DNA of 64,000 bases from Anatilimnocola floriformis (lineage in GTDB: Bacteria > Planctomycetota > Planctomycetia > Pirellulales > Pirellulaceae), in assembly GCF_024256385.1 (NCBI RefSeq), contig NZ_JAMLFW010000001.1, positions 5,456,001-5,520,000 on the forward strand, in the 5' to 3' direction. Numbering within the stretch: position 1 is the stretch's first letter; each line of letters begins with the position of its first letter. A program made the position numbers and the translations under genes. Below the pieces are notes generated by a model. That model was not told where the DNA came from. It made no database searches and worked only from the letters and a program-made list of their open reading frames with translations. Shown piece after piece: positions 8,301-14,890 of this stretch.

Positions 8301-10421
8301 ACCGCGGGTGCGAAAACCAACACTGCCGAAGTGACTGCCGCCGGTCAGACCGACATCGATTCGACGCCCAACAACAAAGCCACCGCGCCCACCGAAGACG
8401 ACACCGCCTCGGTGATCGTCACGCCGGCTTCGATCGATCTGAACCTGACGCAGACGGTGAACAACCCCACGCAGGTCGTTGGTCAGCCAGTGACGTTTAC
8501 GCTCACGCTGGGCAATACAGGCAGTGGCAGCGCGACCGGCGTTGCGGTGACCGATCAGTTGCCTGCCGGCTTGACGTTTGTTTCGTCGAATCCTTCGCAA
8601 GGAACCTACGACAACACGACGGGCATTTGGACCGTCGGCACGATCAATGCCGCCGCCAATGCCACGCTGACGATCACGGCCACCGTGGCCACCACGGGTG
8701 TGAAGACAAACGTTGCCGAAGTGACGGCCGCCAATGAAGGGGACGTTGACTCGACCCCCAACAACAAGGCCACCGCCCCCACCGAAGACGATACCGCGTC
8801 GGCATCTGTCACGCCCGGCGGCATCGACCTGTCGATCGCTAAGACTGTGAACAACGCCACGGCTGCCGTCGGTTCGACTGTGGTCTATACCGTCGTTGTC
8901 ACCAACGCGACCGGCGTGAACAACGCGACCGGCGTCGTCGTCACCGACTTGCTGCCGACCGGCATGACCTTCGTCTCGAACACGGCGACGCAAGGTACCT
9001 ACGTCAGCGGCACCGGTGTGTGGACCGTCGGCGCGATCAATGCCGGCGCGAGTGCGACGTTGACGATCACGGCCACCGTGGCGACCACTGGCGCGAAGAC
9101 CAACACCGCCGAAGTCACGGCTGCCGATCAAACCGATATCGATTCGACGCCCAACAATAAGGCCACCGCGCCAAACGAAGACGATACGTCTTCAATCGTC
9201 GTTACGCCCGGATCGGCGACCACCATTGACCTGTCGTTGACCAAGACCGTCAACACACCCACGCCGAATAAGAACGCCAATGTCACCTTCACGGTCACCG
9301 TGAGCAACGCTGCCGGCCAGGCCAATGCCACTGGCGTGGTCGTCACCGACCTGCTGCCAGCCGGCATGACGTTTGTCAGTTCCACGCCTTCCGTCGGTAC
9401 CTACAACGCCACGACCGGCGTCTGGACCGTCGGCAATGTGAATGCCGGCAGCAGTGCTACGCTGAGCATCGTCGCCACCGTGACCACCATCGGTGCGAAG
9501 ACCAATACAGCCGAAGTAACTGCCGCTGGTCAAACCGACATCGACTCGACGCCCAACAACAAGGGTACCGCGCCGAACGAAGACGACACTGCCTCAGCCG
9601 TGGTCACGCCCGCGGTCGCCGATCTGTCGATCACGAAGACTGTCAACGACTCGACGCCCGATCGCAATCAAAACGTAGTCTTCACGATTACGCTGGCCAA
9701 CGGCGGTCCGCAAGCCGCGACCAATGTGGCGGTGACCGACGTGCTGCCGGCCGGCTTCACGTTTGTCTCGTCGACCCCGAGCACCGGCACCTACAGCAGC
9801 ACCACGGGTATCTGGACCGTGCCGACGCTGGCCTCCGCAGCCAATGCCACGCTGACGATCACCGCCACGGTTACCACCGTCGGCGTGAAGACGAACATTG
9901 CCGAAGTGACGGCCTCGGATCAATTCGATAGCGATTCGACGCCTGGCAACCGCGCCACCGCGCCGAGCGAAGACGACTCGGCCTCGGTCACACTCACGCC
10001 GAACTCCACCGACCTGTCGGTGACCAAGTCGGTGAACGACATCAAGCCCGACATCGGCGACAACATCACCTTCACCATCACGGTGAGCAACACGAGCACG
10101 ACCGCTGCTACGAATGTCGTGCTGACCGACTTGTTGCCGAACGGTTTGACGTTTGTCTCGTCGAACCCGTCGCAAGGAACGTATGTTGCGGGCACGGGCC
10201 TGTGGACGATCGGCACGGTCGCCGCCAACAGCAGCGTCACGCTGACCGTCATCGCCACGGTGACCGACAACAGCACCAAGGTGAACGCCGCCGAAATCAC
10301 CAGCCTTGATCAATTCGACATCGACTCGATCCCAGGCAACGGTGGCACCAGCGAAGATGACCGCGCCGTAGTCACGGTGCAGCCGTTCATCCTGAGCAAA
10401 CGCCTCGGCGTGGTGCGATAG
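5400..10421 (+). CDS. Giant surface protein: LEPR-like sorting motif, SdrD-B-like domain and ten DUF11 repeats
   Basis: The protein has 1673 residues. A basic N-terminus (SRRTRRRMF) leads to MEPLEGRTVLA at residues 39-49, the LEPR..LA-type signal found on many planctomycete secreted proteins. A SdrD-B/Cna-B-like domain follows (about 53-140; GDGNYSFQDLPAGTYWVEQ), then a roughly 210-residue beta-rich region, and from about residue 363 ten DUF11 repeats of about 130 residues. Each unit has the pattern VTFT...N..ATGVAVTDQLPAGLTF, then a GTY...GIWTVG core, and closes with DIDSTPNNKATAPNEDDTA. I place the start at 5400, where ATG follows GGGGGAG; the frame is open further upstream to 5289. It is predicted to be exported and anchored or displayed at the cell surface, with a role in adhesion or structure inferred. 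There is no dockerin or sortase motif at the C-terminus. Confidence 0.93.
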   Translation: MSRQSSGPESSFLRSLLTRLWKRPELKAASRRTRRRMFMEPLEGRTVLASNLGVIEGLVFVDTTGDGLSIGEEVSGAIINLYSSDGDANFEPGAGDALITSRTTDGDGNYSFQDLPAGTYWVEQPAQTVGGKTLLADAVILTIDSTMAQGTPGSLIDSFATAGAPTVVANDPVGTTASGFADLPETETIGGQRDYKVQLTASTGGQSVTFTTANNKLELNPSSGAQGKYTAVWDGDADDDGNTIDFTGLGNRDLTDAGESAGILLEDFFVDQAGATATIRVYTDSGNFSTRVVNIPASATSDLFFKFSDFTTTAGTGADFTDVGAIELEINTTVNAMDGNIDFIQAMGYDGFKQNDFDNFVESDLELSMVVDDASPNVGDDVTYTITVVNGGPDTALNVAVKDQLPAGLTFVSSNPSQGTYNSTTGIWSVGTMTAGATVTLDLVATVSSLGAKTNTAEISASGSTDSDSTPNNGIATEDDIDTVVVTPEQIDLSVQKTVNNPNVTVGSQVTFTIIVANATGMSNATNVAVKDQLPSGFTFVSANPLQGTYDNTTGIWTVGTVNSGSNATLSIVATKNAGGAVTNAAEVSAADQADIDSTPDNRATIPGEDDTATAVVNDPSIDLVLTQTVNNNKQVVGQQVTFTLTLGNTGSVNATGVAVTDQLPAGLTFVSSNPSQGTYDSGTGIWTVGTVNAAGTATLSIVATVASTGAKTNVAEVTAAAQPDVDSTPNNKATAPNEDDTASVVVTPATIDLALTQAINNPTQVVGQNVTITLTLANSGSGNATGVAVTDLLPAGLTFVSSNPSQGTYDSGTGIWTVGTVNAAANATLSIVASVAATGSKTNIAEVTAVNETDVDSTPNNRGTVATEDDTTSAVINPGAIDLALTKTVNNNKQVVGQPVTFTIIVSNTSSTNATGVAVTDQLPAGLTFVSSNPAQGTYDSGTGVWTVGTVNAGATATLTVTATVATAGAKTNTAEVTAAGQTDIDSTPNNKATAPTEDDTASVIVTPASIDLNLTQTVNNPTQVVGQPVTFTLTLGNTGSGSATGVAVTDQLPAGLTFVSSNPSQGTYDNTTGIWTVGTINAAANATLTITATVATTGVKTNVAEVTAANEGDVDSTPNNKATAPTEDDTASASVTPGGIDLSIAKTVNNATAAVGSTVVYTVVVTNATGVNNATGVVVTDLLPTGMTFVSNTATQGTYVSGTGVWTVGAINAGASATLTITATVATTGAKTNTAEVTAADQTDIDSTPNNKATAPNEDDTSSIVVTPGSATTIDLSLTKTVNTPTPNKNANVTFTVTVSNAAGQANATGVVVTDLLPAGMTFVSSTPSVGTYNATTGVWTVGNVNAGSSATLSIVATVTTIGAKTNTAEVTAAGQTDIDSTPNNKGTAPNEDDTASAVVTPAVADLSITKTVNDSTPDRNQNVVFTITLANGGPQAATNVAVTDVLPAGFTFVSSTPSTGTYSSTTGIWTVPTLASAANATLTITATVTTVGVKTNIAEVTASDQFDSDSTPGNRATAPSEDDSASVTLTPNSTDLSVTKSVNDIKPDIGDNITFTITVSNTSTTAATNVVLTDLLPNGLTFVSSNPSQGTYVAGTGLWTIGTVAANSSVTLTVIATVTDNSTKVNAAEITSLDQFDIDSIPGNGGTSEDDRAVVTVQPFILSKRLGVVR
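6487..10380 (+). repeat. Ten in-frame coding repeats of about 390 bp (DUF11 units)
   Basis: Units begin near 6487, 6869, 7261, 7652, 8042, 8432, 8822, 9224, 9617 and 10009. Units 3 to 6 are the most alike and almost exactly 390 bp apart, which suggests recent duplication or gene conversion inside the array; units 1, 2 and 7-10 are more divergent. Confidence 0.9.
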
Positions 10422-10454
10422 TCGGCTTTCACTCCGTGAAAGCACGCATCTTCC

Positions 10455-10545
10455 GTAGGACGGACCATTGGTCCGCTCCTGGGGGGCGAGTGCGAAAAGT
10501 TTAGCTCGGTACCCGCATCCTGGCCGGACCAATGGTCCGGCCTAC
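10455..10545. repeat. BIME-like inverted pair, family A (copy 1)
   Basis: The left arm 10455-10475 starts with GTAG and contains CGGACCATTGGTCCG, itself a palindrome. The right arm 10525-10545 is its reverse complement with a single mismatch (GGCCTAC for GTCCTAC). The spacer is 49 bases. It lies between the convergent ends of the DUF11 gene and the coiled-coil gene. The second copy is at 34110-34188, also between convergent genes. GTAG followed by a hairpin, arranged head to head, is the architecture of REP/BIME elements. Confidence 0.9.
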
Positions 10546-10558
10546 GCTCGCAGACAAG

Positions 10559-11872
10559 TTACTTCAGCTCGTTCAGCAATCGCTGACGAGCTTGTTCCAG
10601 CGGGAACTTGTCGTAAGTGCTCAGCGACGTAACCTGCGTCGAAAGCGCAATCGTTTTCGTGGAGCTGCCAGTCACGGGGCGTCTGGCCTTCTTCTCCTCA
10701 ACGCCGACTCGCTTCTCTTTTTTGCCGAGCGCGACGAGTTCCTTGTTCATGTTCTCGAGCTGTCCGCCGAAGTTGGCCTGAGCTCGCGCGGTTCGCTGAG
10801 CGAGCACTGCCCGCTGACCTTCCACGGCTTGGCCTTGCCGATTGATGAGCGCAACGTCGCCGGCCAGGCGGTTGGCGAGAAAGGCGAGCTGGTCGATATC
10901 GTTGCGGAGTTGACTGCGAATGACTGGATCGCGTTCGCGCGCCGCGCGGGCACTGAGATTGTCGATTTGAATCTGATACGAGGCCAGATCGTTTCTCACG
11001 ATGTCTTTGCGGGCCTGCAACCGAGCCAGTTCCGCGACCAGCGGCTGATCGAGCTTTTCGATCGCGACAATTTCGTCGTTCCATTCCTTCTGCACGCGAG
11101 TGGCATTCGATTCGAGATCATTGGCCCGCGACTCGATCTCGCGACGCGCGGTCTCGACATCCTGCAGCGTCTGATCGGCTTCGGTCTTCCGGGTTTCGAC
11201 GTTCTTCTTCTCTTCGTCGACCTTGGTATCGGTCATTTCAAAGAACTTCTGCGTCACACCGTCGCGGGCCTGTTCGAAGACTTCCTTGCGCGCGTCGCTC
11301 AAACCAATGAGGACCGTTCGCTCGAGCTGCTTGCGCTCGTTCTGATCGATCGAGTCGCCGGCGGGACCGGCCAGGTATCCGCACAGTCGGCCGAGGAAGG
11401 CGATTTGATCCTGAGCCATCGCTTCCGCGGCGGCATCTTGCGTGGTTTCCTTCGGCAAGGCGGCGCGGAGTTTCTCCGCCGTGACGATCGCGCTGCCGTA
11501 GCTCTTCATGGTCGTTGCCAGCCAAGTCTTGGCTCGCAGCGCGAGAATATTGTCGTCGTCGACGGCCAGCAATTCATCGAGCCGTTTGCCGGCTTCTTCG
11601 TAGCGGCGTTGTTGCAGGAGCACGAGCGACGAAGCCGTCAGCAGCCGCACATCGCCAGCCGAGGTCGCTTGCAATTCGATGTACTGCGCATCGGCAGCAG
11701 CGCGGGCCGTCGGCGTGACGCTCCAACCCACTTCGAGCATCTTGGTCAGGCCCGCTTTGAGTACCGCATCGTTGGCCGAGGCTGTGCTGCCGAAAGTGAT
11801 GACGGCGAAAATGGCGATAGCGACAAACGACAAAAACTTGGGACTCACAGCAACCAATTGCCTGGCGTGCAT
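10559..11872 (-). CDS. Exported coiled-coil protein with TPR-like N-terminal region
   Basis: This 437-residue protein has a signal peptide (VAIAIFAVITFGSTASA, cleavage near residue 33). Residues 60-110 resemble a tetratricopeptide repeat (LLQQRRYEEAGKRLDELLAV). Residues about 185-375 are charged and heptad-like (VDEEKKNVETRKTEADQTLQ onward), a long coiled coil. GGAG lies 7 bases before the ATG at 11872. The opposite strand is open over the same span, but that frame has neither signal nor ribosome-binding site. No family is recognised; a periplasmic structural or scaffold role is a guess from the coiled coil. It is downstream of the molybdopterin operon, 118 bases away. Confidence 0.8.
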   Translation of the reverse strand: MHARQLVAVSPKFLSFVAIAIFAVITFGSTASANDAVLKAGLTKMLEVGWSVTPTARAAADAQYIELQATSAGDVRLLTASSLVLLQQRRYEEAGKRLDELLAVDDDNILALRAKTWLATTMKSYGSAIVTAEKLRAALPKETTQDAAAEAMAQDQIAFLGRLCGYLAGPAGDSIDQNERKQLERTVLIGLSDARKEVFEQARDGVTQKFFEMTDTKVDEEKKNVETRKTEADQTLQDVETARREIESRANDLESNATRVQKEWNDEIVAIEKLDQPLVAELARLQARKDIVRNDLASYQIQIDNLSARAARERDPVIRSQLRNDIDQLAFLANRLAGDVALINRQGQAVEGQRAVLAQRTARAQANFGGQLENMNKELVALGKKEKRVGVEEKKARRPVTGSSTKTIALSTQVTSLSTYDKFPLEQARQRLLNELK

Positions 11873-11990
11873 GGCAACGCTCCAAATCGCTGGCGGCGAT
11901 TCAATTGCAGATTCAAACGATCAGCCCCTGACCACGGCCCTCCGGGGTTCATCGTATCGGGTGGAGCCGTTGCGGGCAAGAAATTGCCGC

Positions 11991-13157
11991 TCAAGCAAAA
12001 TCCCGCACCGCCGCAATCAATGCGTCAATCTGTCCCAGCGTCGAAAACGGTCCCCAGCTGGCCCTAACCGTGCCGGCCGGCGTCGTGCCGAGCGCTGCGT
12101 GCATGAGGGGTGCGCAGTGAAGTCCCGCGCGCAGCTCCAAGCTCGCCGCAGCATCAAGGGCAGCGGCTACTTCCTGCGGATCGAAGTCGCGAATGTTGAA
12201 ACTAACCACGCCGACGCAATCTGTGCTGTCGGCTGGACCGTAGAACGTTACATGAGCCATTTCGCGGAGAGAACGAACGAGATGCTCGCGCAACTGCAGT
12301 TCGTGCTGATGGATTGCTGGCAGTCCTCGCTCCTGCAGCCAGGCAATTCCCGCACTGAGCCCCGCGATGCCAGGAACATTCAGATTGCCGGACTCGTAGC
12401 GATCGGGAAGTGACTCGGGCTGCTCCGGTTCATGGCTCTTTGTGCCGGTGCCCCCTTGGCGAATCGGTTGCAATCGGCCGGTGATGCTCGGCGCGATGTA
12501 AAGCATGCCGACACCGAGCGGACCGAGTAATCCTTTATGTCCCGGCGCCGCAAGCAACTGGCAGCCGAGATCGGCGACGTTGACGGAAATGTGGCCGAGC
12601 GACTGCGCGGCGTCGACGAGAAACGTTAGCTGGTGTTCTTTCGCGATTCGTCCAACTTCGATCAGCGGTTGAACGGCACCGGTTACATTCGATGAGTGTA
12701 CGAGCGCGATGAGTTTTGTTTTGGTCGTGATCGCGCGGCGAACAGCGTTCGGATCGATCTCGCCAGCGCCGTTGCAGCCGATGGGCGTGAACTCAATGCC
12801 GATCGATTTCTTCAGTGTATGCAGCGGGCGCAGCACGCTGTTGTGCTCGCACACACTCGTGATGACGTGATCGCCGGGCTTCAAGATGCCCTGCAAGGCG
12901 AGATTCAGCGAATCCGTGCCGTTGAGCGTAAAAATTATCTGTTCCGGCGCCGGCGCACCGATCAGATCGGCGAGGCGTTTGCGACACTGCGAAACAATTC
13001 GCTCGGCTGCTTGAGCAGAGCGATAAACCCCACGACCTGCCGCCGCGCCGTTCGCACGCTGATATTCATCGACAGCGCGGTAAACAGCATCGGGCTTCGG
13101 CCAGCTGGTGGCCGCGTTGTCGAGATAAATACGCTGAGGATCGGCCATCGAACTCAT
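11991..13157 (-). CDS. Class V aminotransferase, cysteine desulfurase family
   Basis: A 388-residue fold-type I PLP enzyme. It has YLDNAATSWPKP at the N-terminus, CEHNSVLRP with the PLP-stacking His at 105, VDAAQSLGHI, and the Schiff-base Lys in APGHKGLLGPLG at K208. GLHCAPLMHAALGT carries Cys348, positioned as the persulfide-forming residue of SufS/CsdA-type desulfurases. Its ATG overlaps the moaA stop in an ATGA arrangement, so the two are translationally coupled. Expected activity is L-cysteine to L-alanine with a protein-bound persulfide. The context suggests it feeds sulfur to molybdopterin synthesis, for which MoaD must become a thiocarboxylate, but selenocysteine lyase or a general Fe-S role remain possible. 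Confidence 0.9.
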   Translation of the reverse strand: MSSMADPQRIYLDNAATSWPKPDAVYRAVDEYQRANGAAAGRGVYRSAQAAERIVSQCRKRLADLIGAPAPEQIIFTLNGTDSLNLALQGILKPGDHVITSVCEHNSVLRPLHTLKKSIGIEFTPIGCNGAGEIDPNAVRRAITTKTKLIALVHSSNVTGAVQPLIEVGRIAKEHQLTFLVDAAQSLGHISVNVADLGCQLLAAPGHKGLLGPLGVGMLYIAPSITGRLQPIRQGGTGTKSHEPEQPESLPDRYESGNLNVPGIAGLSAGIAWLQERGLPAIHQHELQLREHLVRSLREMAHVTFYGPADSTDCVGVVSFNIRDFDPQEVAAALDAAASLELRAGLHCAPLMHAALGTTPAGTVRASWGPFSTLGQIDALIAAVRDFA

Positions 13158-14155
13158 CCGCCGATCTGATACATGGCCCGCTGGGGGCGGATGAAGTCAG
13201 CCGAATCGATCCCATGGCCAGGCTTCTTCGCCCGCACACAGTCGCGAATCAGTTGCGCTAGTTCTTCATCGCCGACGTTCTTGCGCAGCAGCGTGCGAGC
13301 ATCCCATTCGACCGTGGAGAACAAACAGTTTCGCAGTTGTCCCTCAGCCGTCACGCGCAGGCGATTGCAGTCATGACAAAACGGCTGCGAGACAGGATTG
13401 ATGAAGCCGACACTGCCACTGCCATCTTGATAGTTGAAATCCATCGCTGGCTGACTTGGATCGGGGCGCGATGCCGGTTCGAGCGGGCCGATGGCGGTTT
13501 CGATTGAACGGCGGATTTCTTCGCCGGTGAGAACCTGGTCGTGTTGCCAGTTTTCCTCGGCATCGAGCGGCATGAACTCGATGAAGCGGAGCTCCATCCC
13601 TTCGTGCTTCGCGAATTTCGCCAGCGCGGGAATCTCCGGCTCGGTGATGCCTTTAATTGCCACCGTGTTCAAACGAATCCGCGGAAATCCGACTTCTTTG
13701 GCCGCCGCAATGCCGGCCAGCACACGATCGAGACCATCGCGCCGACTGATGCGACGGAACGTTTCTTCGGTCATCGCATCGAGGCTGATGTTCACGCGAG
13801 TGAGGCCGGCGTCCTTCAGCGCGCGGGCTTGTTCGGCGAGCAAGATGCCGTTGGTCGTGAGAGCAATCTCGTCGATGCCGGGCACAGCGGCCAATTGTGA
13901 GACCAGCTTCGGCAACTCCGCGCGGACGAGTGGTTCGCCGCCGGTGAGCCGCAGTTTGTTCACGCCGAGGCCAGCCATCACGCGGGCCAGGCGGGTGATT
14001 TCTTCGAACGAGAGGAGTTCGTGTCGCGGGCGGAAGCGGACGTTTTCCTCGGGCATGCAGTAGAAGCAGCGGATGTTGCAGCGATCGGTGACGCTGATCC
14101 GCAGGCTGTTGTGCACCCTGCCGAGGTTGTCGATAAGTGGTCCGCCAGTTGTCAT
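13154..14155 (-). CDS. moaA: GTP 3',8-cyclase MoaA (radical SAM)
   Basis: A 333-residue radical SAM enzyme that converts GTP to 3',8-cyclo-7,8-dihydro-GTP, the first step of molybdenum cofactor synthesis. The N-terminal cluster motif is TDRCNIRCFYCMPEE (C26, C30, C33). LRLTGGEPLVR and the second cluster motif FCHDCNRLRVTAEGQLRNC near the C-terminus are intact, and the chain ends in the GG tail that MoaA needs. The start at 14155 gives the normal length; the frame is open further upstream but overlaps moaE there. It begins one base after the moaE stop and overlaps the downstream desulfurase by ATGA. No moaC or mogA is visible nearby. Confidence 0.97.
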   Translation of the reverse strand: MTTGGPLIDNLGRVHNSLRISVTDRCNIRCFYCMPEENVRFRPRHELLSFEEITRLARVMAGLGVNKLRLTGGEPLVRAELPKLVSQLAAVPGIDEIALTTNGILLAEQARALKDAGLTRVNISLDAMTEETFRRISRRDGLDRVLAGIAAAKEVGFPRIRLNTVAIKGITEPEIPALAKFAKHEGMELRFIEFMPLDAEENWQHDQVLTGEEIRRSIETAIGPLEPASRPDPSQPAMDFNYQDGSGSVGFINPVSQPFCHDCNRLRVTAEGQLRNCLFSTVEWDARTLLRKNVGDEELAQLIRDCVRAKKPGHGIDSADFIRPQRAMYQIGG

Positions 14156-14156
14156 G

Positions 14157-14600
14157 TTACGTCGTGCCAGTGTCCTTGCCGGGCGTACCCGGATGGACCC
14201 ATTCGCTCGATCCGTCCTGCCAGTTCTCCTGCTTCCAAATTGGCACGACTTCCTTGATCGTGTCAATGAGCCACTGCCCCGCTTCGAACGCCGCGCCACG
14301 ATGCGGCGAACTAACCGCGATGGCAATGCTGGCTTCGCTGATCTCCAAATGACCGAGGCGATGAACGATGACGCACTGCAGCAACGGCCATTTCGCGCGG
14401 GCTTCGACTTCGAGTTCGACGAGTTTCTTCGTCGCCATTTCGGGATAGCATTCGTAATCGAGCGAAGCCGTTTCGCGACCGGCAGTGAGTTGGCGGGTGA
14501 CACCGAGAAACAATACAACCGCGCCTGCATGCGGATGGGCGGCCGCAGCGAGGATTTGTTGCGTGTCGATTTGTTCGTTGGTTAGTTGGATCATTGTCAC
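14157..14600 (-). CDS. moaE: Molybdopterin synthase catalytic subunit MoaE
   Basis: This 147-residue MoaE transfers sulfur from MoaD thiocarboxylate to precursor Z to form molybdopterin. Visible family motifs are GAVVLFLGVTR, LDYECYPEMA, VIVHRLGHLEI, SSPHRGAAFEA and VPIWKQENW, the last containing the active-site lysine segment. Two starts are possible: GTG at 14600 or ATG at 14594. AGAG lies about 7 bases before the GTG, so I give the longer form. It sits between moaD and moaA in the leftward operon. Confidence 0.96.
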   Translation of the reverse strand: MTMIQLTNEQIDTQQILAAAAHPHAGAVVLFLGVTRQLTAGRETASLDYECYPEMATKKLVELEVEARAKWPLLQCVIVHRLGHLEISEASIAIAVSSPHRGAAFEAGQWLIDTIKEVVPIWKQENWQDGSSEWVHPGTPGKDTGTT

Positions 14601-14606
14601 TTTGTT

Positions 14607-14636
14607 CTCTCGCCCCTGTATTCAGGGGAGAGGGAG
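14607..14636. repeat. GC-rich palindrome inside the mo operon (family D relative)
   Basis: CTCTCGCCCCTG-TATT-CAGGGGAGAG occupies most of the 44-base gap between moaD and moaE. CCCCTG/CAGGGG with a TATT loop is a strong RNA hairpin; it could stabilise or punctuate the operon mRNA. Confidence 0.75.
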
Positions 14637-14644
14637 TTTCATTA

Positions 14645-14890
14645 TCAACCACCACTCACCGGTGGAATCACTCCAATCTCCTGCGACTCACTCAGCACCA
14701 CCTCATCCCCGGCAAAATCACAGTTCACTGCAATCCGACAATGCGGCAAAAAATCGGCCAGCGTCGGATACTCCGCAGCTAGCGCCTTGCGCAAATCGGC
14801 CACGGTTGCTCCTTCGGCAAAAGCAAAATTCGTCACCTGTGCGCCGGCCCGTTGTTTGGCAGCCGCGAAGAGTTTGACCCAGATCATCAT
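14645..14890 (-). CDS. moaD: Molybdopterin synthase sulfur carrier subunit MoaD
   Basis: An 81-residue ubiquitin-fold sulfur carrier. It starts MIWVKLFAAAKQRAG, has the typical VADLRKALAAEYP helix, and ends in the required Gly-Gly (VIPPVSGG), where the thiocarboxylate forms. The ATG at 14890 overlaps the stop of the upstream oxidase gene (ATGA); a second ATG follows immediately. The adenylating partner MoeB is not in the window. Confidence 0.95.
   Translation of the reverse strand: MMIWVKLFAAAKQRAGAQVTNFAFAEGATVADLRKALAAEYPTLADFLPHCRIAVNCDFAGDEVVLSESQEIGVIPPVSGG

Noticed and set aside
6487-10380. Regular repeats that could look like a CRISPR or satellite array
   Set aside because: The unit is about 390 bp, in frame and encodes a DUF11 domain; there are no short direct repeats with unique spacers.
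10532-12067. A 511-codon frame on the plus strand opposite the coiled-coil gene
   Set aside because: The minus-strand frame has a signal peptide, a heptad pattern and GGAG before its ATG; the plus frame has none and starts inside the BIME element.
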